Shown here in pieces: positions 1 through 7,448 of a DNA stretch of 64,000 bases. Position numbers and translations under genes: made by a program. The stretch covers positions 1,612,001-1,676,000 of the forward strand of contig NZ_CP113264.1 of NCBI RefSeq assembly GCF_026642255.1, given 5' to 3'. This DNA is from Streptomonospora nanhaiensis. GTDB taxonomy: Bacteria; Actinomycetota; Actinomycetes; Streptosporangiales; Streptosporangiaceae. Under the pieces are notes generated by a model. It was not told the origin of the DNA and did no database searches. It worked only from the letters and a program-made list of their open reading frames with translations. The stretch's first letter is position 1, and every line of letters starts with the position of its first letter.

Positions 1-981
1 CACGGCCACGTCCGCGCCCGAGCGCACCCCCGAGTCGAACAGCACCGCGGCCCGGTCGCCGACCGCCTCCACCACCTCGGGCAGGGCGTCCAGGGCCGCC
101 ACCGCGTTGTCGACCTGGCGGCCCCCGTGGTTGCTCACCACGAGGCCGTCCACGCCCGCCTCCACCAGCTCGATCGCCTCGTCGCCGCGGACGACGCCCT
201 TGACCAGGACCGGCAGGTCGGTCCAGTCGCGGATGCGCGCGATGTTGTCCGTGCTCAAGGACCTGCTCGCGAACGCCCCGAGGAAGTGGAACACCGCTTC
301 CGTGAACACCCCGCCGGGCTCCGGGTCGGCCTTGAGCCGGGAGCGGAACTCAGGGTCGCTGAAGTAGTTCGCCATGCCCTGGCTGCGCAGGAACGGCAGG
401 TGGCCCAGGGCCAGGTCGCGCGGCCTCCACCCCAGCCTCTTGGTGTCGGCGGTGACCACGATCGCCTTCGCGCCCGCCGCGGTCGCCCGTCGCACGAACG
501 ACTCCGCGAGCGCGTCGTCGCCGGGCCAGTACAGCTGGTACCACCACGTGTCGGCCGCCTCCGCGACCTCCTCCATGGGCGTGGACGCGGCCGTGGACAG
601 GACCATCGGCACGCCCAGGGCGTTCGCGCCCCTGGCCACGGCCAGTTCCGCCTCCCCGTGGACCTGCTCCAGGACCCCGACCGGGGCGGTGAGCAGCGGG
701 GTCGGGTAGCGCTCCCCGAACAGGGTGACGCCCAGGTCCCCGGCGTTCTCCGCGCCCGGCCGCAGGCTGCGCGGGCGGAGCGCGTACCGGGCGAACGCCG
801 CCACGTTGGCGTCGGCGGTGCGCTCCCGGCCGGCGCTCCCCTCCACGTAGCCGAAGGGCCCCGGCTCCATGGCCTTCTCGGCCAGGTCGCGCAGGGCCTC
901 GTGGTGGTAGGGCAGGCGCGGCAGGTCGCCGTTGGTCGCGTCGGCGTAGACGCCGTCCTGGTACTGGGCGAAGTGGCTCAT
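1..981 (-). CDS. FMN-dependent alpha-hydroxy-acid oxidase, lactate 2-monooxygenase-like (3' end outside window)
   Basis: Member of the flavin-dependent 2-hydroxy-acid dehydrogenase family, which oxidises lactate or similar acids using FMN. The 327 visible residues start MSHFAQYQDGVYADA and run through the TIM barrel: a TADTKRLGWRPRDL stretch, VLVKGVV, then SNHGGRQVDN, which carries the active-site histidine, and FDSGVRSGADV. The family is usually about 380-400 residues, so roughly the last 60 lie beyond the left edge. ATG at 981 follows GAGGGAACG, a fair ribosome site. The FLRSQGMANYF segment and overall form favour lactate 2-monooxygenase over glycolate oxidase, but substrate is inference. 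A 40-bp palindrome upstream may control it. Confidence 0.85.
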   Translation of the reverse strand, partial: MSHFAQYQDGVYADATNGDLPRLPYHHEALRDLAEKAMEPGPFGYVEGSAGRERTADANVAAFARYALRPRSLRPGAENAGDLGVTLFGERYPTPLLTAPVGVLEQVHGEAELAVARGANALGVPMVLSTAASTPMEEVAEAADTWWYQLYWPGDDALAESFVRRATAAGAKAIVVTADTKRLGWRPRDLALGHLPFLRSQGMANYFSDPEFRSRLKADPEPGGVFTEAVFHFLGAFASRSLSTDNIARIRDWTDLPVLVKGVVRGDEAIELVEAGVDGLVVSNHGGRQVDNAVAALDALPEVVEAVGDRAAVLFDSGVRSGADVAV

Positions 982-1119
982 CGTTCCCTCGCTGGCGCCG
1001 GGGGCGCCCGGTGCGCGCGCCGCGGTCGGCGCACGGGACGGACAGGGAGGCCCGGGCCGTGGGGGAAGGGCCCGCGGCCCCGGGCGGTCGAACCGTTCGC
1101 GCCGTCCGGCTCACGGAGG

Positions 1120-1164
1120 ATGCTACCGGGCGCCCGGGTGACGCACGTCACCCGGGCGCCCGGT
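1120..1164 (-). promoter_or_regulatory. 40-bp palindrome abutting a candidate -10 element
   Basis: Positions 1125-1143 and 1146-1164 are perfect 19-bp inverted copies around a 2-base centre. On the minus strand a TAGCAT hexamer (1125-1120) touches the inner edge, so the palindrome would cover the -35/spacer region of a promoter for the lactate-oxidising enzyme that starts at 981. That placement suggests an operator, possibly for a GntR-type repressor. It could instead be a second terminator for the ABC gene, which already has a hairpin at 1219-1240. Confidence 0.5.
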
Positions 1165-1218
1165 GTTCACCGCGCCGCGCCGAACCCGAGCGGCGCCGCC
1201 GCCCGGCCGGAGCTCCGC

Positions 1219-1240
1219 CCGGTCCCCGTGGCGGGACCGG
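1219..1240 (-). terminator. Hairpin just after the ABC exporter stop
   Basis: An 8-bp perfect stem (ccggtccc/gggaccgg) with a 6-base loop lies about 10 bases past the stop codon of the minus-strand ABC gene. No U-tract follows, which is usual in high-GC actinomycetes. Confidence 0.5.
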
Positions 1241-1249
1241 CCGCGCGGC

Positions 1250-3079
1250 TCAGGACGAGCCGACCGGGAGCCCCTCGTCCAGGACTCCGCCGTCCCCCGC
1301 CTCGGAGATGTGCAGCGCGGCGACCAGCTCCCGGTAGAGGGGGTCCCGGTCCAGCAGCTCGCGGTGCGTGCCCCGGGAGCGGACACGGCCGTCCTCCATC
1401 AGGACGATGCTGTCGGCGTGGATCACCGTCGACAGCCGGTGGGCGATGGTGACCACGGCCTTCCGGTCGGCGTGGCGGCGCAGGCTCTCCGTGATCGCCG
1501 CCTCCGTGATCGCGTCCACCTGCGAGGTGGCCTCGTCCAGCAGCAGCACGTCCGGGGAGCACAGCAGGGCGCGTGCCAGGGCGATGCGCTGCCGCTGCCC
1601 GCCCGAGAACGACGTGGCGTCGAGCTGGGTGTCCAGGCCCTCCTCCAGGGCGTCGACCTTGTCCGCCAACCCGACCTCGTCCAGGACCCGGCGCACGTCC
1701 TCCTCCGAGGCGTCGGGCCTGCTGAACAGCAGGTTCTCGCGGACGGTCCCGGGGATCACCGGGGTGTCCTGCTCGACGTACGCGAAGTGGCCGCGCACCT
1801 GCCTGGGGGTGAGCGACGGGTAGGGCGTCCCGGCCAGCGCGAGCTCCCCCTCCACCGGTTCGAGGAAGCGCAGCAGCAGCGAGAACACGGTGGTCTTGCC
1901 CGCGCCCGACGGTCCGACGATGGCGGTGTGCCCCCGCCGGGGGATGCTCAGGTCGACCCGGTCCAGCGCGGCCTCGGCTCCGGGGGCGTACCGGGCGGTG
2001 ACCCCGCGCAGCTCCAGCAGCGCGTCCCCGGCGCCGTCGGGGTCGGCGAGCGGGACGTCGGGTCCGTCGGAGGACGGCTCGAGGGGGATGGCCTCGACCT
2101 CGCGGATGCGCCTGGCCGCGGCCACGCCGGACTGGAGGGTGGTGACGCTCTGGGAGAGCTCCATGACCGGGTTCATCAGCGTGAACGCGTAGAGCAGGAA
2201 CGCGATGAGGGAGGACACCTCCATCGCGCCGGAGGTCACCCGCAGGGCGCCCACCCCCAGGATGGCGATGATCGAGATCTGGATGCCGCCGTAGGCGATC
2301 GTCCAGGCCACGGCCTCGCGCCTCACCGACCGCACCCCGTGGTGCGCGGCCTGCCGTGCGTGCTCCAGGATCTGGCCGCCGAGCCGGTCCTCGGCGCGGC
2401 TCACCTTGACCGTGCGCACGGCGCGCAGGGCGCCGTCCAGGACGCCGCCCATGAGTCCCAGCGAGTTCTGCGCCTTCTCCTGGGCCTTGGCGATGGCGGG
2501 CATCAGGGTGAGGAACAGGATCGTGACGACGAGCACGGCGGTGAACGTGACGGCGAGCAGGACCAGGTCGAGCACCCCCATCATCACCAGGGTCCCGACC
2601 AGCAGGACACCGCCGTTGACGAGGCTGATGATGCTGCTGGAGGCGGCCTCGCGCAGGAGCACCGTGTCGGAGGTGGCCCGTGTGACGAGTTCGCCCGAAG
2701 GGCGCCGGGACATCGGGATGAGGGCGGCCCGGAAGTAGCGGCGCACCAGGGAGGTGCGGGCGTCGAGGACGACCTTCTCGGCGACGGTGCCGAGGAGGAT
2801 CCAGTGCCACAGGCCGAACCCGATGCCCAGGGCGAACAGCCCGAGCAGGAGCGAGATGGGCACCACGAGGCTGCCCGCGTCGGCGACGGTGTCCAGGACG
2901 AGCTTGATCACCATCGGGTTGGCGAGTTCGAGCGCCGACCCGAGCAGCGCGAGCACCAGTCCGAGGGCGAGCTTCCGCCGGTGCGGGTGCACGAACGACC
3001 ACAGCACCCGGAGCTGGGCGAAGCGGGGCTCTTGCGTCCCCGGCGAGGAGTCGGTTAATACCGTAGATCGTTCAGTCAT
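1250..3079 (-). CDS. ABC transporter, fused permease and ATPase (exporter half-transporter)
   Basis: 609-residue half-transporter, the typical length for an exporter-type ABC protein that acts as a dimer in the cytoplasmic membrane. Residues about 25-320 hold the six-helix membrane domain. The nucleotide-binding domain has Walker A GPSGAGKTT (near 390), signature SFSGGQRQR (near 488), Walker B VLLLDEATS (near 510) and the AHRLST switch histidine. Only one polypeptide is encoded, so a homodimer is likely; substrate unknown, with drugs or lipids most common for the family. It is divergent from a TetR repressor 66 bp away, which strongly suggests TetR control of efflux. The ATG at 3079 has no clear Shine-Dalgarno and may be leaderless. 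Confidence 0.9.
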   Translation of the reverse strand: MTERSTVLTDSSPGTQEPRFAQLRVLWSFVHPHRRKLALGLVLALLGSALELANPMVIKLVLDTVADAGSLVVPISLLLGLFALGIGFGLWHWILLGTVAEKVVLDARTSLVRRYFRAALIPMSRRPSGELVTRATSDTVLLREAASSSIISLVNGGVLLVGTLVMMGVLDLVLLAVTFTAVLVVTILFLTLMPAIAKAQEKAQNSLGLMGGVLDGALRAVRTVKVSRAEDRLGGQILEHARQAAHHGVRSVRREAVAWTIAYGGIQISIIAILGVGALRVTSGAMEVSSLIAFLLYAFTLMNPVMELSQSVTTLQSGVAAARRIREVEAIPLEPSSDGPDVPLADPDGAGDALLELRGVTARYAPGAEAALDRVDLSIPRRGHTAIVGPSGAGKTTVFSLLLRFLEPVEGELALAGTPYPSLTPRQVRGHFAYVEQDTPVIPGTVRENLLFSRPDASEEDVRRVLDEVGLADKVDALEEGLDTQLDATSFSGGQRQRIALARALLCSPDVLLLDEATSQVDAITEAAITESLRRHADRKAVVTIAHRLSTVIHADSIVLMEDGRVRSRGTHRELLDRDPLYRELVAALHISEAGDGGVLDEGLPVGSS

Positions 3080-3088
3080 GCTCTAAAT

Positions 3089-3145
3089 TAGGTCATATGT
3101 GACCGATTATTGTCAACCAAGTACCGACAAGCCTAGGATGTTGGC
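3089..3145. promoter_or_regulatory. Divergent ABC/tetR promoter region with operator palindrome
   Basis: Plus strand: TTGTCA (3110-3115), 18-bp spacer, TAGGAT (3134-3139), then ATG at 3146, giving a leaderless tetR transcript. Minus strand: TTGACA (3116-3111), then CTAATT/TAATTT just upstream of the ABC start. The two -35 hexamers occupy the same bases. Between the ABC -35 and -10 lies the palindrome ggtcatatgtgacc (3091-3104), and ttgtc/gacaa form another inverted pair at 3110-3130. Both are plausible TetR operator half-sites. Confidence 0.6.
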
Positions 3146-3745
3146 ATGGTGAACAGCGCTCCCTCAGAGGAAGAGACGAGGACACGCGCGCGCACCCGGC
3201 GCGCGATCCTCGAAGCGGCCGTCCAGGTCCTCGGCGAGAACTCCGCGGCCCCCCTGTCGCAGGTCGCCAGAGCCGCGGGGGTCGCCCGCAGCACCCTCCA
3301 GCGCTACTTCCCCGAACGCGCCGACCTGACGAGCGCCCTGGGGGAGTACGCCGACGAGCTGATCACCGAGGCCATGCAGAGGGCGCGCACCACCGAGGGG
3401 ACCGGTCTGGAGGCCTTCCTGCGCCTCGTGCCGGAGTACTTCGCGCTCCAGAAGGTGATCATGCTGGCGTTCGGGCAGGAGGAGGATCTCACCGAGGGTT
3501 CCGAGGAGGAGTGCGGGGAGGCCGACCTCGCGCTCACCGCCCTCATCGAACGCGGGCACGCCGACGGCAGCATCGACCCCGCGATCTCCGCGAGCTGGAT
3601 GCAGCAGTTCCTGTGGGCGGGGCTCTACTCCGGGTGGTCCTACGTCAACACCGGGGAGGTCTCCGCGTACGAGGCGCTCAACCTCTGCGTGCTCTCCCTG
3701 GAGAAGGTGGCCGCGAACCCGGCCGCGAACGGCGGGCGCGGCTGA
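3146..3745 (+). CDS. TetR/AcrR-family transcriptional repressor
   Basis: 199 residues, normal for TetR. The N-terminal helix-turn-helix spans about residues 14-58 (RARTRRAILEAAVQVLG, then AAGVARSTLQRYFPERADL). The remainder is the variable ligand and dimerisation domain. It sits head to head with the ABC exporter and shares its control region, the standard arrangement for a repressor that is released by the exporter's substrate; that role is inference. The ATG follows a -10 hexamer by 6 bases, so the message is probably leaderless. Confidence 0.9.
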   Translation: MVNSAPSEEETRTRARTRRAILEAAVQVLGENSAAPLSQVARAAGVARSTLQRYFPERADLTSALGEYADELITEAMQRARTTEGTGLEAFLRLVPEYFALQKVIMLAFGQEEDLTEGSEEECGEADLALTALIERGHADGSIDPAISASWMQQFLWAGLYSGWSYVNTGEVSAYEALNLCVLSLEKVAANPAANGGRG

Positions 3746-3758
3746 CGCCCGCCGTTCG
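3726..3758 (+). terminator. Hairpin overlapping the tetR stop codon
   Basis: A 13-bp stem (3726-3738 pairing 3746-3758) whose 7-base loop contains the TGA of tetR. The terminator therefore begins inside the coding sequence. Also positioned to stop the convergent groES-like gene. Confidence 0.55.
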
Positions 3759-3820
3759 GGCGGCCCCAGCGCTCCCCGCGGGCCGGGCCCTCGGCGCCGG
3801 CGCGGGGACGGGAGGACGGG

Positions 3821-4141
3821 TCAGAGGTACAGGCCGGTGCCCCGCTCCGGGGCCTCGTTGGCGACGGCGTGCACGTCGCGCTCGCGCAGGATCACGTAGC
3901 GCTCGCCGTTCAGCTCGACCTCGCCCTGCTCCTCCGGGTCGAAGAGCACGCGGTCCCCGGTCTTCACGTGCCGGGCGCCGGTCCCGGCGCCGACGACCTC
4001 ACCCCACGCGAGCCTGGTCGCCAGCTTCACCGTGTCCGGGATGACCAGACCGGCACTGCTGCGCCGCTCGCTCCGGTCCACGACCGTCCGTACGAGGAGG
4101 CGGTCGTGGAGCATCTGGATCTCAAGCTTTGATTCGGCCAC
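3821..4141 (-). CDS. GroES/Cpn10-like co-chaperonin family protein
   Basis: About 106 residues matching the Cpn10 fold: LHDRLLVRTVV near the start, SAGLVIPDT (mobile-loop region), GEVVGAGTGARHVKTGDRVLF, and a C-terminal YVILRERDVHAV. It stands alone without groEL and belongs to the divergent extra GroES-like form seen in actinomycetes rather than being clearly the true GroEL partner. I chose GTG at 4141 (VAESKLEIQ); an in-frame GTG at 4168 would add nine residues. Neither has a strong ribosome site. Function as a co-chaperonin is family inference. Confidence 0.75.
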   Translation of the reverse strand: MAESKLEIQMLHDRLLVRTVVDRSERRSSAGLVIPDTVKLATRLAWGEVVGAGTGARHVKTGDRVLFDPEEQGEVELNGERYVILRERDVHAVANEAPERGTGLYL

Positions 4142-4268
4142 GACCCCAGGGTATTCGGCCCCGCACACGGCTATCCACCGGCCGCCCGCCCGCCCCGGCG
4201 TCCCGACCTGCCCCGGACCTCCGGTACAGTACTTCTATCGCCGAGCGGGGAAACCGCCCGGCACACCA

Positions 4269-4341
4269 GGGGCTATGGCGCAGTTGGTAGCGCGCCTCCA
4301 TGGCATGGAGGAGGTCTGGGGTTCGAATCCCCATAGCTCCA
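4269..4341 (+). tRNA. tRNA-Ala (anticodon GGC), first copy
   Basis: 73-nt cloverleaf: acceptor GGGGCTA/TAGCTCC plus discriminator A, anticodon stem cctcc/ggagg enclosing loop atGGCat, and T-arm GGTTCGAATCC. CCA is not encoded. A TACAGT hexamer at 4225-4230 may be its -10. An identical copy lies 2,337 bp downstream. Confidence 0.97.
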
Positions 4342-4353
4342 CGCGACTCTGGG

Positions 4354-4394
4354 ACGACCCTGCTCGGAGGCCTTCGGCCTCCTCGCAGGGTCGT
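4354..4394 (+). terminator. Terminator of first tRNA-Ala
   Basis: acgaccctgc (4354-4363) pairs perfectly with gcagggtcgt (4385-4394). A nested ggaggc/gcctcc stem with a ttcg-type loop completes a long hairpin 12 bases after the tRNA. Confidence 0.8.
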
Positions 4395-4766
4395 CTTCGT
4401 CATGTCTGGAGACCCCCCGATCCCCCCGAGGCACCCCCCCTGTGGTTGGGGCCGCGCTGATCGGCGGGGCGGCGGTGCCGGGCCTGTCGACGGGGATGCC
4501 CGGCCGCTTGGCGAAGGCGTTCCGCCCGGACGGCCCCGCGCCGCCCGATGCGCCCCCGGGGCGCTGGGCCGCCGACCGCGGGCCTCCCGTCGGCGCATGT
4601 GCTGTGGGCGACCCCGCATCCCGCGTTCGCCGCAGACGTTCCTGCTCGACGCACCTCGTCCCCCCACCGCGCATCCGGCCACGGTTCCGCCGACGTGGCG
4701 GGGCCCGGCACGGCCCCCGGAGCCCCTCCCGTACGGTGGTGAGCCTTCCGGAGAGAGGGGCGGTCG
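4395..4766. other. Non-coding spacer, partly duplicated downstream
   Basis: No convincing gene. The first 14 bases (to 4408) belong to a near-identical block shared with the second tRNA copy. Similarity then decays but stays recognisable to about 4500 (compare 6746-6830), including a ctgtcgacgg motif at both sites. The last bases, ggagagagg near 4750, are the ribosome site of the next gene. Confidence 0.5.
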
Positions 4767-6152
4767 ATGGACGGTGGACACGACGTCGCGGACGACGCCG
4801 CCCGGGCCATGGCGACGGACATCCTGGATTCGGGCCGGTGTCCCCCGCGCGCGGGACTGACGTTCACGGGAACGGGCGGACTCCCCTCGGTCTTTCCCGT
4901 CACGGAGTTCGCCGCCGCTTCCGTCGGCGCGGCCGGTGTCGCCGCCGCCGACCTGGCCTCGGCGGGCGACGGGCGCCGCCGGGACGTCCGCGTCGACCGG
5001 CGCCTGGCCTCGATGTGGTTCGCGTGGTCCCTCCGCCCCACGGGATGGCGGCCCCCCTCCCCGTGGGACGACGTCGCGGGCGACTACCGGACCTCCGACG
5101 GGTGGATCAGGCTCCACACCAACGCCGCCGCCCACCGTGCGGCGGCCCTGCGGGTCCTCGGCGTCCCCGGCGGGCGGGACCGGGTGCGGCGGGCCGTCGC
5201 CGAGTGGGACGGGGTCGAGCTGGAGTCCCGTCTCGTCGGGGCCGGGGGCTGTGCGGCCGTGATGCGATCGACGGCCGCGTGGGCCTCCGGTGAGCAGGGC
5301 CGGAGCGTGGCCTGCGAACCGCTCATCGCCTGGGAGGACGGCGACAGGTCCGAGACGGCGCCGGCCCTCGCGGGCGGGGCGCGCCCGCTGGAGGGAGTGC
5401 GCGTCCTCGACCTCACCCGGGTCCTGGCGGGCCCCGTGGCGACGAGGTTCCTGGCGCTGCTCGGGGCCGACGTCCTGCGCGTGGACCCGCCCTGGTGGGA
5501 CGAGCCCGGACTGGTCCCCGAGGTCATGCTCGGCAAGAGGTCCGCCCGGCTCGACCTGCGCGAAGCGGGCCCGCGCGGGCGCCTGCTGGAACTGCTGGGG
5601 CGGTGCGACGTCCTCGTGCACGGCTACCGACCCGGCGCCCTCGACCGGTTGGGCCTCGGCGCGGACGTCCGTCGCGGGGTGCGCCCGGGACTGGTCGAGG
5701 TCGGCCTCGACGCCTACGGCTGGACCGGTCCCTGGAGGACGAGGCGCGGCTTCGACAGCCTGGTGCAGATGAGCACCGGCATCGCCGACGCCGCCATGCG
5801 CGAAGGAGGGCTGGACGCTCCGAAGCCGCTGCCGGTCCAGGCGCTGGACCACGGGACCGGGTGCCTGATGGCCTACGCCGCCCTGGAGGGGCTGAGGCGG
5901 CGGGTCGACACCGGTCAGGGCTCCCTCGCCCGGCTGTCCCTGGCTCGTACGGCCCTCCTCCTCGCCGGGCGCCGGGGTACGGGCGACCCCGGCCCGCTCG
6001 ATCCGGAGGGCGACGGCGACCTCGCCCCGGGTGTCGAGGACACGTCGTGGGGGCCGGCCCGTCGGCTCCGAATGCCGCTGGAGGTGGAGGGCGTGGTCCT
6101 CGCGGCGCCGCGGCCGGCGGGGGCCCTGGGGGCGGGCGAGGCGCGGTGGTGA
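4767..6152 (+). CDS. Type III CoA-transferase (CaiB/BaiF) family protein
   Basis: 461 residues, probably a class III CoA transferase, whose members move CoA between carboxylic acids. The C-terminal half carries the family's opening pattern LEGVRVLDLTRVLAGPVATRFLALLGADVLRVDPP, then GKRSARLDLR, DVLVHGYRPGALDRLGL and RRGFDSLVQMSTGI. The first 200 residues look like a degenerate second copy of the fold (SDGWIRLHTN), so this may be a fused pseudo-tandem form. Substrate cannot be told. Good ribosome site GGAGAGAGG. It lies alone between two tRNA-Ala copies and converges on a 68-residue gene. Confidence 0.75.
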   Translation: MDGGHDVADDAARAMATDILDSGRCPPRAGLTFTGTGGLPSVFPVTEFAAASVGAAGVAAADLASAGDGRRRDVRVDRRLASMWFAWSLRPTGWRPPSPWDDVAGDYRTSDGWIRLHTNAAAHRAAALRVLGVPGGRDRVRRAVAEWDGVELESRLVGAGGCAAVMRSTAAWASGEQGRSVACEPLIAWEDGDRSETAPALAGGARPLEGVRVLDLTRVLAGPVATRFLALLGADVLRVDPPWWDEPGLVPEVMLGKRSARLDLREAGPRGRLLELLGRCDVLVHGYRPGALDRLGLGADVRRGVRPGLVEVGLDAYGWTGPWRTRRGFDSLVQMSTGIADAAMREGGLDAPKPLPVQALDHGTGCLMAYAALEGLRRRVDTGQGSLARLSLARTALLLAGRRGTGDPGPLDPEGDGDLAPGVEDTSWGPARRLRMPLEVEGVVLAAPRPAGALGAGEARW

Positions 6153-6218
6153 CCGCCCCGCCCGCGGACGCGCCCCGCCCGCCCGCCGTCCCGGGGCCGT
6201 CCGAGGCGGTCTCCGACA

Positions 6219-6425
6219 TCAGGGAGATCGCGGAGTCCTGACCCGTTCGTCGACGAAGGCGAGGAGGTCCGGATCGTCGGAGACCAGGCGGTCCACCTCC
6301 TCGCCCCCGTCGCACCTGCACAGGGCCACCGTCACCCGCGAGGCGGAGCGGTCCACCACGCGCCACACGGCGCCGTGGTCCTCCCACCGGGTCAGGACCT
6401 CCACCGGGTTCCGTTCGTCGCTCAT
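6219..6425 (-). CDS. Conserved 68-residue actinobacterial protein
   Basis: Encodes MSDERNPVEVLTRWEDHGAVWRVVDRS and so on. A small acidic protein with alternating hydrophobic strands (VWRVVDRSASRVTVALCRC) and a C-terminal helix. I recognise the pattern as a widespread actinomycete small protein but know no function. Two cysteines in the CRCDGGEE motif could bind metal, though this is not shown. Convergent with the CoA-transferase gene. Confidence 0.7.
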   Translation of the reverse strand: MSDERNPVEVLTRWEDHGAVWRVVDRSASRVTVALCRCDGGEEVDRLVSDDPDLLAFVDERVRTPRSP

Positions 6426-6552
6426 GGTGCCATGATGCCCGGAACGCGGAGTCCGCCCCTCCCGCACGCCCAGCTTCCCGGGGCGCTTCGGGCGGCCGGA
6501 GGCCGGGCGGGCTCCCGTGACGCGCCGTGTGGGCCGCCCGACACCCCGCATG

Positions 6553-6582
6553 TTCACCCCACCCTTCCGCGTCCGATAGAAT
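6553..6582 (+). promoter_or_regulatory. Promoter of second tRNA-Ala
   Basis: TTCACC (6553-6558), 18-bp spacer, TAGAAT (6577-6582); the predicted start is about 17 bases before the mature tRNA. Confidence 0.5.
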
Positions 6583-6605
6583 CGAACCGTTGCCGCACGG
6601 CACAC

Positions 6606-6678
6606 GGGGCTATGGCGCAGTTGGTAGCGCGCCTCCATGGCATGGAGGAGGTCTGGGGTTCGAATCCCCATAGCTCCA
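6606..6678 (+). tRNA. tRNA-Ala (anticodon GGC), second copy
   Basis: Identical over all 73 bases to the copy at 4269-4341, with the same cloverleaf and GGC anticodon; no encoded CCA. Identity continues into the terminator: 138 of the 140 bases from the tRNA start match. Confidence 0.97.
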
Positions 6679-6690
6679 CGCGACTCTGGG

Positions 6691-6731
6691 ACGACCCTGC
6701 TCGGAGGCCTTCGGCCTCCTCGTGGGGTCGT
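6691..6731 (+). terminator. Terminator of second tRNA-Ala
   Basis: Same hairpin as after copy one, with two changes (gcagg to gtggg) that turn two pairs into G-U wobbles, so the stem is kept. Confidence 0.75.
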
Positions 6732-7076
6732 CTTCGTCATGTCTGCCGGGCCCCCCGAGGCACCCCCTGTGGCTGGGGTCGCGGTGATCGACTGGGCGGC
6801 GGTACCGCACCTGTCGACGGTGATGCCACCCGTCCGTCGCGGTCGTTTCCCGTACGGGCTGCTTGTGTCCCGTGTTCTCCGGGGCGATCCTGACCGCGCT
6901 CGCGGGGGCGCCTTCGTCATGTCTGCCGGGGGAGGCCCCCGCCCCCTCGAGGCATCCTCCGGGGCGGGTTCCTGTCGCCCGGCGGCCCTCTGAGAGCTCT
7001 CCCGCCCCTTGACCCGGGGTGTGGCGTCGGTCATAATCAACATAACGGTTGATCAACGAGAAAGTTGAATGCGCAG
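6732..7076. other. Spacer with a partial tandem repeat and the arsR promoter/operator
   Basis: The 19 bases at 6732-6750 recur exactly at 6912-6930, so the repeat seen after the tRNA has a further partial copy 180 bp on. No gene seen. Near the end, atcaac (7036-7041) and gttgat (7048-7053) are inverted around 6 bases, and gttgatcaac (7048-7057) is itself a palindrome, a likely ArsR operator beside a cataat -10-like hexamer at 7032-7037. Confidence 0.55.
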
Positions 7077-7448
7077 ATGGCGAGCGACCCCCTGAGCCTC
7101 ACATTCGCGGCGCTGGCGGATCCGACCCGCCGGGCGCTGCTGGCGAGGCTCGCGGAGGGCGAGGCGACCGTCAACGACCTGGCGGAGCCGTTCCCCATCA
7201 GCCTCCAGGCGGTGTCCAGACACCTGAAGGTCCTGGAGCGGGCCGGCCTGATCAGCCGCGGCCGCGACGCGCAGTGGCGTCCCTGTCGGCTGGAGCCCGC
7301 GTCTCTGGAGCAGGCGTCGGTGTGGATCGGGCGGTACCACGACCAGTGGGAGGAGCGCTTCGACCGGCTGGACGAGGAGATCCGCCGCATCCAGGACGCG
7401 CGGGGAACCGGAGACCGCAGCACCGAGGGAGAGAAGACCCATGAGTGA
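7077..7448 (+). CDS. ArsR-family winged-helix regulator
   Basis: 123 residues: MASDPLSLTFAALADPTRRALLARLAEGEATVNDLAEPFPISLQAVSRHLKVLERAGLI is the classic ArsR winged helix-turn-helix. No metal-binding cysteine motif (CxC) is present, and the subtype that precedes SRPBCC proteins is usually metal-independent. An in-frame TTG at 7065 would add four residues, but it directly abuts the GAGAAAG ribosome site, so ATG 7077 is preferred. Overlaps the next gene by 8 bases, indicating translational coupling and probable autoregulation. Confidence 0.9.
   Translation: MASDPLSLTFAALADPTRRALLARLAEGEATVNDLAEPFPISLQAVSRHLKVLERAGLISRGRDAQWRPCRLEPASLEQASVWIGRYHDQWEERFDRLDEEIRRIQDARGTGDRSTEGEKTHE

Noticed and set aside
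127..1452. 441-codon plus-strand open frame
   Set aside because: Antisense to the lactate-oxidising enzyme and the ABC gene end; Arg/Gly/Pro-rich with no motif, a GC-rich shadow frame.
4122..5852. 576-codon minus-strand open frame across the tRNA and CoA-transferase gene
   Set aside because: Reads through a tRNA and its terminator and opposes a better supported gene; composition typical of a shadow.
4269..6678. Integrated phage or classical genomic island at the tRNA
   Set aside because: No integrase, transposase or phage gene in the interval; the repeat includes the full tRNA and terminator rather than a short att core.
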